From contig CAWGOF010000003.1 in assembly GCA_963824225.1 (NCBI GenBank), positions 1,798,001-1,862,000 on the forward strand: a stretch of DNA of 64,000 nt. Direction: 5' to 3'. Numbering within the stretch: the stretch's first letter is position 1; the number at the start of each line of letters is the position of its first letter. Below, piece by piece: positions 54,847-63,287 of the stretch. Below the pieces are notes generated by a model, which had not been told where the DNA came from, did no database searches, and saw nothing but the letters and a program-made list of their open reading frames with translations. The position numbers and the translations under genes were made by a program. Source of the DNA: CAWGOF01 sp963824225. GTDB lineage: Bacteria; Acidobacteriota; Polarisedimenticolia; Polarisedimenticolales; Polarisedimenticolaceae.

Positions 54847-55452
54847 TCAGGGTGTCGTGCGGTCGGTCTCCGTGATCACAGGGATGAACGTGAAGCCCTG
54901 TATGCTCGTCCGGCTCTCCGGGCTGCCCTGCATGACGAAGCTCTGATTGACGTCGAAATCCACGACGAGAATGGTCGTCGTGCCGTCTTCCGCTTCGATG
55001 CTTGAGGCGAGCTGGACCTTGACGCCCGCTGTTGCACTGCTGGGGATCGAGAGCGTCGTCGTCGTCGTACCGTCGGCGAACGTGTAGCCGTCCACCAGCG
55101 TGATCGTCGCGTTGTCCACAACGAGCCGGAGCTGGCTGTAGTTGCCTGGGGGAACCGACGCGTCGGCCAACAGCGCCTGGACGCCGTTGCGGAGCTGCAT
55201 CAGGTCGAAGGTCTGCGGGGACTGGGAGGCCGAGAGGAGATGCACGCTCTCGGAGTCGTCCGAGTTCGGCATCAGGTAGACGTGCGAGATCGTCACGGCT
55301 GCCGAGGCAATGTAGTCGGATGGCACATCCGTGAGGAAGATCCGCACCTGCGATCCACCCTCAGCGCTCGTTGACGCCGAGTTTGAGCAGGCCGGAGCGA
55401 GGATCAGTCCAAGGATCAGGCACACCAGCGTTCCGATGGTTGGTCCGCGCAT
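54847..55452 (-). CDS. DUF4382 lipoprotein
   Basis: A 201-aa lipoprotein (lipobox LILAPAC). The mature part matches DUF4382: VRIFLTDVPSDYIASAAVTI (the typical 'v.v.ltDaPa' start), SQSPQTFDLMQLRNGVQALL (the 'vDL..L.ng....L' strand), VPPGNYSQLRLVVDNATI and a VKVQLASSIEAEDGTTTILVVDFDV strand. The function is not known; such proteins are surface or periplasmic. ATG 55452 (AAGGAG upstream) is chosen over the earlier in-frame ATG 55485. It converges with the ADOP permease (3-nt gap). Confidence 0.87.
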   Translation of the reverse strand: MRGPTIGTLVCLILGLILAPACSNSASTSAEGGSQVRIFLTDVPSDYIASAAVTISHVYLMPNSDDSESVHLLSASQSPQTFDLMQLRNGVQALLADASVPPGNYSQLRLVVDNATITLVDGYTFADGTTTTTLSIPSSATAGVKVQLASSIEAEDGTTTILVVDFDVNQSFVMQGSPESRTSIQGFTFIPVITETDRTTP

Positions 55453-55632
55453 GGCTAGACTCCTTCGCTCGTCTGGAGGGCACACTCCGTGCCGCGGTCA
55501 AAACCCCGGATCGAACGGGGCAGCCCACGGGGCAGCCTCCCGGCCGGTTCGAACTCGTCACTTGGATTGCGCGATTGTCAGCGGCGGTGTGCTCCCGGGT
55601 TCCGCAGTCCCAACATATAATCAAAGGACTCC

Positions 55633-56739
55633 ATGAGATCTCACGCCGCAGGCGCACCGCGTTCCCTCGGCCGATACGCCGGGCTCGCCGTCCTGGCCCT
55701 GGCCGCGACCGGAGCCGACCTTGCCCAGACCGGCCCGAGCTACAGGGTCACCGCGATCCCGGGAATCCCCCAACAGGGCTTCAGCTACGTCTTTCCCGCC
55801 GACATCAACAACCACGGCGTCGTCGTGGGCGCGCTCGAGCGGTTCCCCGGCTTCGTTCCCGTCCGGGCGTTCCTCTGGCCGGGCCACGGGCCGACGCAGG
55901 ACATCGGCGACCTGGGTGTGTTCGAGTTCGCCCAGGCCGTCGGCATCAACGACGCGAACCAGGTCATCGGCATCGCGGAGGTGCCGAACCCACGGGATCC
56001 CCTCGGTCATTCGATCCACGGGTTCTTCTGGGAGAACGGGGTAATCACCGACCTACCGCCGCTCGGTGCCGACGACGAGAGCCACGCCATCGCGATCAAC
56101 GAGCTGGGAGAGGTCCTGGTGGTTTCGCTCGACCCGTCGCTCTCGGGCCGCGACCGCTACTACGTGTGGAGCGCAGGTCGCGTCGAGCAGCTCGGCCGGC
56201 TCAACGCGTATCCTAACGGTCCGGCAGGCTACGCCACCTCGATGAACGACTTCCGGCAGATCGTCGGCAGCGTCATCCATACCGACGGAATCGAACGCGC
56301 CTTCCTCTGGGAGGACGGCCAGATGACCGACCTCGGGTTCGCCCCCGGCGATGACTTCTTCAGCGTCGCGTACAAGATCACCAACGGCGGCATGATCGTG
56401 GGCGAGTCGTTCGCGTTCGACGATCAGAATGGGCACGGCGCGCGCTCACAGGGGGTCGTCTGGCAGGGTTCGACGCTGGTGCGCACCATCGCTCCCCTTC
56501 CGGAGGACTACTTCCTTGCGCCTCTCGGCGTCAGCGAGCCGGGGACGATCGTCGGCTTCTCCGGTTTCCCCTCGGAAGCTTTCGTCTCCCTCGGTGGGCC
56601 GGCCATCGACCTCAACGCGATCGCCGTGGGTCTGCCGCAGAACTCCTACCTCTACCAGGGGCGCGACGTGAACGACGTCGGACAGATCGTCGTGGACGGC
56701 CAGTTCGGCTGCTGCGGTTACCTGCTCACCCCGCGCTGA
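55633..56739 (+). CDS. Extracellular HAF-repeat protein
   Basis: A 368-aa secreted protein with signal peptide (YAGLAVLALAATGADLA). Repeats of the HAF type (HaF.w..G....Lg......s.A..IN..G.ivG) are visible about six times, including ADINNHGVVVGALE, AVGINDANQVIGIAE, HAIAINELGEVLVVS and SMNDFRQIVGSVI. Each is about 45-55 residues. The end has a CCGYLLTPR strand. These repeats form a beta-propeller-like surface protein of unknown function. The 3' end overlaps the convergent RND gene by 14-22 nt. Confidence 0.85.
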   Translation: MRSHAAGAPRSLGRYAGLAVLALAATGADLAQTGPSYRVTAIPGIPQQGFSYVFPADINNHGVVVGALERFPGFVPVRAFLWPGHGPTQDIGDLGVFEFAQAVGINDANQVIGIAEVPNPRDPLGHSIHGFFWENGVITDLPPLGADDESHAIAINELGEVLVVSLDPSLSGRDRYYVWSAGRVEQLGRLNAYPNGPAGYATSMNDFRQIVGSVIHTDGIERAFLWEDGQMTDLGFAPGDDFFSVAYKITNGGMIVGESFAFDDQNGHGARSQGVVWQGSTLVRTIAPLPEDYFLAPLGVSEPGTIVGFSGFPSEAFVSLGGPAIDLNAIAVGLPQNSYLYQGRDVNDVGQIVVDGQFGCCGYLLTPR

Positions 56740-58931
56740 ACGGGCCGGGATCGTCCCTCGAGCGGAAGATCCTGCTCAGCCACGCTCGCCCTCCGAGCAC
56801 GCCCCCGGCCAGAAGCGGAAGAACGAGAAGGCAGGTCACGACGTCCAGGAGCGCACCTCCCACCACGACGAGCCCGAAGCGTCGCGTGGGGGAAGCTCGA
56901 CAGCGTGAAGATTGCGAACCCGGCGGAGACGGTGACCATCGTCGCCAGGAGCGGCTTCCACTGCGCACTGCGCGCGGCGACCCAGGCTTGCCAGGCCGAC
57001 GCGCCGCGGCGCTTGAGGCTCCGGGCCGAATGGGTCATGTGCAGCATGTCGTCGATCGCCATGCCCAGCGCGATGTTGACCGCCGGCGCTGAAATAATGT
57101 CGAGCGGTACCTCGAGGAAGCCGAGCAGCCCGAGCAGTATGGCCGGCACGAGGCACAGCGTCGCGAGCAGGCCGGCCGACCACACGACCGAGCGTGAGAC
57201 GATCAGCGCCACGACGAGAAAGCCAAGCAGGAGCTGGCTCACGCCGGTCACCAGGCTCGAAGCGACGAGCTTCGACAACCGGCCCTGGAGGAAGTACAGG
57301 CCACCGATCTGTTCGGCTTCGAAGCCGTGGCCCGCGACGATGGTTTTGATCTGCTTCACCACGTCGAGTCGGTCGTGTCGCTCGGGCGCTTCCTTCATCC
57401 GCAGCGTAAGCAGCGCGTGCTTGCGGTCCTCGGTGACGAAGCTGTGCGTGACGCGGTCGTACGCAGGCCGCTCCATGCGCTCGAGCAACGACTTTCGCGA
57501 GAACAGGAACCCGAGCGGCGAGCGTTTGGCCTCGGCGACGATCAGCGGCAGCGAGAGCACGGTCCCCACCGCCGGATGACGCTCAAGGTCGGCGTGGAGT
57601 CGCTTCAGCCGGCGGAACGTGAGCTTCTCGTCCAGGACCCGGCCCTCCGCATCGCGCACGACGATGCGCAGCGGGCTGCTGCCGCCGTTACGGTCGATGC
57701 GCTCGAGACCCTCGCGGATCGCACCGCCGCGCGGAAAGTATGCGAACAGGCTGGGATCCTGGTTCAGGCGAGGCACGCCCGTCGCCGCCAGAGCCGCCAG
57801 CACGACGAGAGCCACCACCGGCCCGACGTGGCGCCGGGTCAGGAGCGGGACGCCGCGCGATTGCTCCGGGTGCACGGTGCTCCGTCGCGGCGAGCGGGCC
57901 ACGCGCAGGAACGAAGGGTAGACGAGGAAGGCGGTTCCGAAAGCCACGATCGCCCCGACGGCCCCGGAGATCCCGAGCTGGCGCAGCGGCTGCGCCCGCA
58001 CGAGCACCAGGCTTGCGAAGCCGAGAAACGTCGTGACCGTAACCCAGCCCGAAGCCACGAGCATCTCGCGGGCCGCGCGGCGCACCGTGTCGGCACATTC
58101 CGTCGCGCCCGCCTTCGAGGCAGCCTCCCTCCAGGCGAACGTCAAGTAGATGATGGGATGGAGGGTCATGACGAACACGATCGTGACCAGGTTGGCGGTC
58201 AGCACGCCAACGTGCAGGTCGAGGAGGCGGGTGACGATGAGCGTGGCGCACGACGCGGAGAGGCAGCTGACGAGCGTACCGACCAGCACGGACAGGGAGC
58301 GGAAGAGCAGGATCACGATCAGGCCGAACACGACGACGGCCGCGGCGCTGAACACGATCATGTCCCGAACGAGGTTCCGCCGGATCATGTCGATGACGAA
58401 CGGCACCCCCGAGACACCGATCTCGACCGACGCCGCGCGGTGCCTCTGGACGACGTCCTCGAGGGCCGGGATCGTGCTCCGCGGGGCCGACTCGTCGAGC
58501 CACACCAAGACGAGCGTGGACTCTCCATCCTTGCCGCCGATGAGACGCCGCCAGAATGGGCTGCGGAGCGCGTGACCGGGGCTCTTCGGCCCCTCGGTCA
58601 TGCTTTGCACGCTGTTCACACCGGGCACGCGCTTCAAGTCGCGCGTGAGCGCCTCGACGGCTGCGTAGTACCGGGGTGAGCCGAGATCTCCGCCGACGCT
58701 CAGAAGGATCTGGGAGCCGCCGGGGAACAGCTGCGCAATCCTGTCGTCCGTCGCCAGGGCGGGATCGCTCGACGAGAAGAAGAAATCCTGCTCGACCCGG
58801 GGTTCGAGGTCGACGAAGAACGCCACGATCACGATCAGCAGCAGGCACGCGGCGGTCAGAACGACGGGGAGCGCCGGGTGCCCGGCGAGGACCGTGTGGA
58901 GCAGCCGTGCGGGAAGCCCACGCGAGGTCAT
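56718..58931 (-). CDS. RND/MMPL-type predicted exporter (COG1033-like), C-terminal frameshift
   Basis: A 737-aa polytopic protein. First helix: LPVVLTAACLLLIVIVAFFV. Helix bundles at about 160-330 and 560-720 flank a large periplasmic loop, and ALGMAIDDMLHMTHSARSLKRRG is the conserved second-bundle D-containing motif (RND proton relay region). Similar proteins export lipids or hopanoids (HpnN-like). After ATIFTLSS near 56890 the frame becomes low complexity, while another frame gives a proper last helix (RFGLVVVGGALLDVVTCLLV) ending at 56726. One base missing from a C run at about 56888 explains this; the true product would end at 56726. Confidence 0.85.
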   Translation of the reverse strand: MTSRGLPARLLHTVLAGHPALPVVLTAACLLLIVIVAFFVDLEPRVEQDFFFSSSDPALATDDRIAQLFPGGSQILLSVGGDLGSPRYYAAVEALTRDLKRVPGVNSVQSMTEGPKSPGHALRSPFWRRLIGGKDGESTLVLVWLDESAPRSTIPALEDVVQRHRAASVEIGVSGVPFVIDMIRRNLVRDMIVFSAAAVVVFGLIVILLFRSLSVLVGTLVSCLSASCATLIVTRLLDLHVGVLTANLVTIVFVMTLHPIIYLTFAWREAASKAGATECADTVRRAAREMLVASGWVTVTTFLGFASLVLVRAQPLRQLGISGAVGAIVAFGTAFLVYPSFLRVARSPRRSTVHPEQSRGVPLLTRRHVGPVVALVVLAALAATGVPRLNQDPSLFAYFPRGGAIREGLERIDRNGGSSPLRIVVRDAEGRVLDEKLTFRRLKRLHADLERHPAVGTVLSLPLIVAEAKRSPLGFLFSRKSLLERMERPAYDRVTHSFVTEDRKHALLTLRMKEAPERHDRLDVVKQIKTIVAGHGFEAEQIGGLYFLQGRLSKLVASSLVTGVSQLLLGFLVVALIVSRSVVWSAGLLATLCLVPAILLGLLGFLEVPLDIISAPAVNIALGMAIDDMLHMTHSARSLKRRGASAWQAWVAARSAQWKPLLATMVTVSAGFAIFTLSSFPHATLRARRGGRCAPGRRDLPSRSSASGRGRARRASVAEQDLPLEGRSRPVQRGVSR

Positions 58932-58962
58932 CCGGCGTCACCTCCGCTCGGCGGGAGGCTCG

Positions 58963-59409
58963 TCAGCCCGATCGATCGCCCTTCTTAGGATGGGACTGGG
59001 CCTCGTCCACGCCCTTGCCGTTCTTGGCCTTGGCCTTCTTGGCGGCTTTGGCCTGCGCCTTCGCCGCGGCCTGGGCCTGCTTCTCCGTCCTGGCGATGGT
59101 CTTCGCCCGGGCCTGCGCCTCGAGCTTGGCCTGCTCGTCGACCCGGGCACGGGCCGCCTTGACCTTGGCGTCCACCGAGTCCTGGGTATTGGCTCGCGTG
59201 GGAGCTTCGGTCCTAGCCTTGGACTTCTGATCCTGGGCCCGCTCGGCGGGCTCGACCACGCTAGCCGAGGCGAGCCAGTTTCCGTGTGGGCTCAAGTCTG
59301 AGTAGAAGAAGCCGAAAGCGACGTTGACGTCGGCCGAGGCTGGAGGCGGGACGCTGGTCACCACCAGCGCCATGGCCAGAATCGGTGCAGCATACTTGGT
59401 GAGCTTCAT
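58963..59409 (-). CDS. Secreted Ala/Lys-rich protein with DUF6600-like start
   Basis: A 148-aa protein with signal peptide (YAAPILAMALVVTSVPPPASA). The mature N-terminus, VNVAFGFFYSDLSPHGNWL, matches the beginning of DUF6600-type secreted proteins ('FydaLaPyG.W'), but the usual following W-rich strand is missing. The rest is a charged, Ala/Lys-rich coiled-coil-like stretch (AKTIARTEKQAQAAAKAQAK), ending basic. It may be a truncated relative or bind nucleic acid or polyanions; function unknown. Confidence 0.6.
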   Translation of the reverse strand: MKLTKYAAPILAMALVVTSVPPPASADVNVAFGFFYSDLSPHGNWLASASVVEPAERAQDQKSKARTEAPTRANTQDSVDAKVKAARARVDEQAKLEAQARAKTIARTEKQAQAAAKAQAKAAKKAKAKNGKGVDEAQSHPKKGDRSG

Positions 59410-59702
59410 GCATCACCTCTTCCCCCTCCGGCACCGAAGTTCAGCAACGGGGATGCCACCGTGGAAATCTGGGCGATTCCACGTGTCTAGCGCAAGTGTG
59501 GCACAAGACGCACTGTAAGACTTACTCGCGTGGTCGCTCGACGCCACGTGCGAGGATCGCGAGATGAGGACGCACTCTGTGGGGGGCGGAGTGCGGTGGA
59601 TCAATAGAGCGTTCATTTACCACTTACTTACGGGCTGCTCGCAGTCCCGCCCTGCAACCCACCTCGCGTCGGCGGCCCGGATCGATGCCACGCGGATCTC
59701 GG
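59410..59702. other. Intergenic, nothing identified
   Basis: About 290 bp between two minus-strand genes. The base composition is somewhat more AT-rich near 59590-59640. No ORF, RNA or strong hairpin is supported. Confidence 0.5.
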
Positions 59703-61943
59703 TCACTCGAGCGGCTGCATCGGCGTGTCGATCTTCCACCAGCGCTTGCGCGGAGGGAGCGTGCCTTTCCGGTAGAGCTCGGCGCGAGCGCCGGGCCGGC
59801 CCTCGCGCACGAGTAGCCCCGTGCGCTCCTGCACCCACATCTCGACGACGTCCTTCGGCCGGGACAACATGGAATCGGCGCGAAGAGGCACCGCCTGGGC
59901 CATGAAGTCGTGCCACATCGGGCCGGCAGCGGTGGCGCCGGTCAGACCGAGCTTGCCCGAGTCGTCGAGCCCGACCCACACGACGGTCACGACCGAGCCT
60001 GCCTGACCGGCGAACCATGCGTCGCGAAGCTCCGACGAGGTGCCGGTCTTCGCGGCGACCTCGACGCCCTCGAGGGCGCCGGACGTCGCGGTCCCTTCCT
60101 CGACGGCGGTGCGCAGCAGGTCTCGCACGAGATACGCCGCGGACGGGTCGGCGGCCTTGTGCGACGCGGCCTTGTTCTTCGATAGCGCGCGGCCGCTCGG
60201 TGTCGCCAGGAACGTCCATGCGAACGGGTCGAGGCGGCGACCGGGGGTCGCAAACACGGTATAGGCGCGGGCCACGGCGAGCGGCGAGGTCTCGACTGCG
60301 CCGAGCACGAACGACGGCGGAGGAGAGGCCGGCAGATCCAGCCCGACCTCGCGAAAGGTCGCAGCCACGTTGTCGAAGCCGCAGTGGCGAGCGATCCGCA
60401 CGGCGGGGACGTTGCGCGACTCGGCGAGCGCCTCGCGGAGGAGCACCGGGCCATGGAACTCCTCATCGAAGTTCGCGGGCTCCCACGATCCCGAGGGGGG
60501 CAGGTCGATGCGCAGCGGCTCGTCGAGGATCCGAGTCGAGGCGGTCAGCGGCGCGGTTCCGTCGCAGCGATCGAGCGCCTCGAGGGCGACGAACGGCTTC
60601 ACGACCGAACCCGGCTGGCGTCGTGCCGAGCGCGCGCGGTCGAACGACCCGGAGCGATCGTCGGGATCGCCGCCGACGTAGGCCAGCACGCCTCCGGTGC
60701 GCGCGTCGAGGGCGACGAGCGCGGCGGAGAGAGGCGCGCCGTGGAGATGGGGGAACGAGCTGCGCAACGTGTCGAGACGCGAGGCGACGGTCTTCTCGGC
60801 GGCCTCTTGGAGCAACGGATCCACGGTCGTCTCGACGAGCAACCCCCGGCCTTGTTCCACGCGGCCCTGCTCGAAACGCTGGCTGTCCAAGGCGATCCAC
60901 GAGAGCAGGTACCCCGGAGAGGTCACCCGCGGCGACGTCGGTTTCGCAGCGACAGCGGAGGCCTTGGCCGTCGCAACCTCGGCCGGCGTTGCCCAGCCGA
61001 GCTCCTCCATGCGGGACAGGACCCAGTCCCGGCGCGTGCGCAGGGCGGATCGGTCGTGCACCGGCGAGAGCCGGTTCGGTCCCTGGATCATCGCCGCGAG
61101 CGCCGCGGCCTCGGTGAGAGTGAGCGTCGGCGCGGGCTTGCCGAAATAGACGCCCGCCGCCGTGCCGAGCCCGTACAGCGCGATCCCCTCCAGGTGCCCG
61201 AAGTAAATGGTGTTCAGGTAGGCCTGCAGGATCTCCCGCTTGTCGTACTGCGCCTCGAGGGAGATCGCGCGCATCGCTTCCGAGGCCTTGCGCCCGACCG
61301 TGCGGTCGCTCGAAAGATCGCGGTTCTTGATCAACTGCTGGGTGATCGTGCTCCCGCCCTCGGCGATCTTTCCCTTGCGCAGGTTTCTGAGTGCGGCGCG
61401 CGCGATCGATCGCGGATCGATCCCGCCATGCTCGAAGAACCGGGCGTCTTCCGCGGCGAGGACGGCGCGCCACACTTTGTCGGGCAGCCGATCGAGCTCG
61501 ATCCGGACTCGGGCGGCGCGCTTGTCATCGAGGGATTCAGCGAGGATCTCGGGCTCGAGCCACACTTCCCCCTCGTCGAACGAACGCGAGCGGCGGTCGA
61601 GCCTGAGCCCGGCGATCCGGCCGTCCTGAAGATCGAGCCCGATGAGCTCGGCCGAATGATCCGCGCCCTTCGCGTGGCACGCCCGGCGGTAGAACCAGTA
61701 CACGTCGTTTCCGTGGAAGTACTCCCCGGGCTTCGATGGGCGAGTCTTGACGCGCGTGTAGTCGAGCCGCTCCAAGCGCTCGTCGAGGGCGAGATCCGCG
61801 ACCGTCTTCCCGGGCACGACCGCGAAGGACGCGGAGAGGACGCGCGTCTCGTTCCGCCCCAAGGTCGACTCGAGCGGTACCGCCGCCACGGCCGGGGATG
61901 CGAGGACCAGGAGGACGAAAGCCGCATGGCGCACGAACGGCAT
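59703..61943 (-). CDS. Second class A penicillin-binding protein with a signal peptide instead of an anchor
   Basis: A 746-aa bifunctional enzyme. Instead of a cytoplasmic tail and membrane anchor it opens with what looks like a cleavable signal (FVLLVLASPAVAA). A UB2H-like region follows (about 30-150), then GT51 with E165 in AAEDARFFEHGG and GGSTITQQLIKNRDL, then transpeptidase with SxxK in QPGSVVKPF (Ser, Val, Val, Lys), SxN in SRNVPAV and KTG in AKTGTSSELR. All motifs are intact. If the signal is cleaved, it would be a soluble periplasmic class A PBP, which is unusual; alternatively the segment is a short anchor. It is distinct in sequence from the PBP at 20661. Confidence 0.9.
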   Translation of the reverse strand: MPFVRHAAFVLLVLASPAVAAVPLESTLGRNETRVLSASFAVVPGKTVADLALDERLERLDYTRVKTRPSKPGEYFHGNDVYWFYRRACHAKGADHSAELIGLDLQDGRIAGLRLDRRSRSFDEGEVWLEPEILAESLDDKRAARVRIELDRLPDKVWRAVLAAEDARFFEHGGIDPRSIARAALRNLRKGKIAEGGSTITQQLIKNRDLSSDRTVGRKASEAMRAISLEAQYDKREILQAYLNTIYFGHLEGIALYGLGTAAGVYFGKPAPTLTLTEAAALAAMIQGPNRLSPVHDRSALRTRRDWVLSRMEELGWATPAEVATAKASAVAAKPTSPRVTSPGYLLSWIALDSQRFEQGRVEQGRGLLVETTVDPLLQEAAEKTVASRLDTLRSSFPHLHGAPLSAALVALDARTGGVLAYVGGDPDDRSGSFDRARSARRQPGSVVKPFVALEALDRCDGTAPLTASTRILDEPLRIDLPPSGSWEPANFDEEFHGPVLLREALAESRNVPAVRIARHCGFDNVAATFREVGLDLPASPPPSFVLGAVETSPLAVARAYTVFATPGRRLDPFAWTFLATPSGRALSKNKAASHKAADPSAAYLVRDLLRTAVEEGTATSGALEGVEVAAKTGTSSELRDAWFAGQAGSVVTVVWVGLDDSGKLGLTGATAAGPMWHDFMAQAVPLRADSMLSRPKDVVEMWVQERTGLLVREGRPGARAELYRKGTLPPRKRWWKIDTPMQPLE

Positions 61944-62194
61944 CCTCTCACGCCTGCGGCTCGATCGCTCCTGCCTCGAAGACGCCGCCCCGGATCAACG
62001 GGGACCGCGGTCGACGAATACTTTTTCTCATCGAATGCGCGACTGTTGCAGCATCGCAACGATACGCAATCGTGGCACCAAGTCGCGTACCGTGTGGTGA
62101 GCCGCCCGCCGGACGACATCGCGGGGGTTGACACGTCCCACGGTGCGTGGCTCAATCATGTGTATCGGTTTCCGTTGCCCAGAGGAGGACTGGC

Positions 62195-62407
62195 ATGCGA
62201 AGAGCCATTGTGGGACTCGCGCTCGTGTTCGCGGCGGCGTTCGCCGTCGGACTTTCGTCCCAGCGCGCGGAAGCGAAGGGATTCGGGACCTGCACCTACC
62301 GGTGCATCTGCAGCGTTCCGCATCGATGCTGCACGGTGAACGGTGTCACGACGTGCCAACCGGATCCCGACGGACCGCTGCAGTGTCCGCAAGTTTACGA
62401 GTGCTGA
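62195..62407 (+). CDS. Small secreted Cys-rich protein, 70 aa
   Basis: ATG 62195 has GAGGAGG 7 nt upstream and a signal peptide (IVGLALVFAAAFAVGL, cleavage near AEA). The mature 43 residues contain eight cysteines: GTCTYRCICSVPHRCCTVN, TTCQP, QCPQVYEC. This is a small disulfide-rich peptide of defensin- or knottin-like density, without a recognisable family. An upstream TTGACA at 62128-62133 may be its -35 box. The longer frame from 62147 adds nothing conserved. Confidence 0.65.
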   Translation: MRRAIVGLALVFAAAFAVGLSSQRAEAKGFGTCTYRCICSVPHRCCTVNGVTTCQPDPDGPLQCPQVYEC

Positions 62408-62757
62408 TCGGCTGAGGGTGCCGGGGGCTGTTGCGCGGCGGCTCCCGGCTCCGTCGCGCCGAGCCTGTCGCCCGCGATGACGCGAACGCGAGGTACCGCC
62501 ACCAGGGAAACGCCTTCGCCTACGTCAAGCACTCGCACGATCCCATTCGCATCCAGAACTGCGTCCTCGATTCGATCGTTCCCATCCGCATCAAGAGTGA
62601 CAGCGCCGACCGCGTCTCCGGATCCGGCGCTGCCCTCCGCCGCACCCTCAGCGACCTGAACCAGCCGATTCCTCGACTCCGTCCCACGATCCGTTCGACA
62701 TCCCGTCCTCCCACTCGCGGCCTCCCGGCCGGCTCGAAGAAGAGGGAATTCCTCCAC
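62395..62757 (-). CDS. Doubtful ORF, 120 aa
   Basis: A minus-strand frame with moderately biased codons. The middle has two Asp/Asn-rich loops (VTLDADGNDRIEDAVLDANG) resembling EF-hand or dockerin calcium loops, then a hydrophobic strand (VSLVAVPRVRVIAGDRL). The N-terminal 45 residues look random. It may be the remnant of a Ca-binding secreted protein or chance. It overlaps the Cys-rich gene's 3' end by 13 nt. Confidence 0.3.
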   Translation of the reverse strand: MEEFPLLRAGREAASGRTGCRTDRGTESRNRLVQVAEGAAEGSAGSGDAVGAVTLDADGNDRIEDAVLDANGIVRVLDVGEGVSLVAVPRVRVIAGDRLGATEPGAAAQQPPAPSADQHS

Positions 62758-62800
62758 TCGTCCGGAGTGCGACCACCGAGGGACGAGTGTCGGAGACCCG

Positions 62801-62989
62801 TCATGATCGCGGGCGGCGCGCCGCGCGTGCGTCGTAGAGGCGGTGCAACAGGTCGAGGAGGACGGCCTCTTGAGAGCGGTGGTCGGATCGCAACAGTCGA
62901 TTCGCCTGCATGTGGAGGAGGCTGGGGGCGATCTGGTCGAGCGAGACTGTCAGGCGTCCGTCGCGCTCCAGCCTCTTCAGCTCCTCCAT
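62801..62989 (-). pseudogene. Remnant of a lantibiotic dehydratase/thiopeptide-type C-terminal domain
   Basis: From ATG 62989 (or from about 63050, after an upstream stop) the frame gives APSLLHMQANRLL followed by DHRSQEAVLLDLLHRLY. This is the C-terminal 'SllHMh.NRLl......E' signature of the lantibiotic dehydratase C-terminal domain (SpaB_C/thiopeptide-type bacteriocin biosynthesis). Only the last 60-80 residues of a 250-residue domain are present; the frame is closed upstream by TGA. It is most likely a truncated gene fragment. No precursor peptide or partner gene is visible. Confidence 0.5.
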
Positions 62990-63287
62990 GGTCGTCGCCC
63001 GCTCGGCGAATCGCGAGGAAGGCCGGCGCGAGGCAAGCTGGCGTCGGGTGCCTCAAGGTTACGCCATTCCAATCGAGCGTCGCAACGCCACCTTTCGGTC
63101 ACAGCGCAGGCGGCACCGGTCCTAAACGTAATCGGCCCTGCGACCGCGCATCTCCGTCCGACGATTTGGCGATGTCGGGGGCGCTCCTGAGGCACCCTTA
63201 CGCAAGCCGTCGTGGAATCCGGCCACGGCGGATCGTACCGAGGGATCAACGGCAACGTCCGTGACTCTTCGACCCCGGAGGTGCAAG

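Noticed and set aside
62431..63264. 277-aa plus-strand frame
   Set aside because: The translation is Arg/Pro/Ser-rich with no domain pattern and overlaps the dehydratase-like fragment on the other strand.
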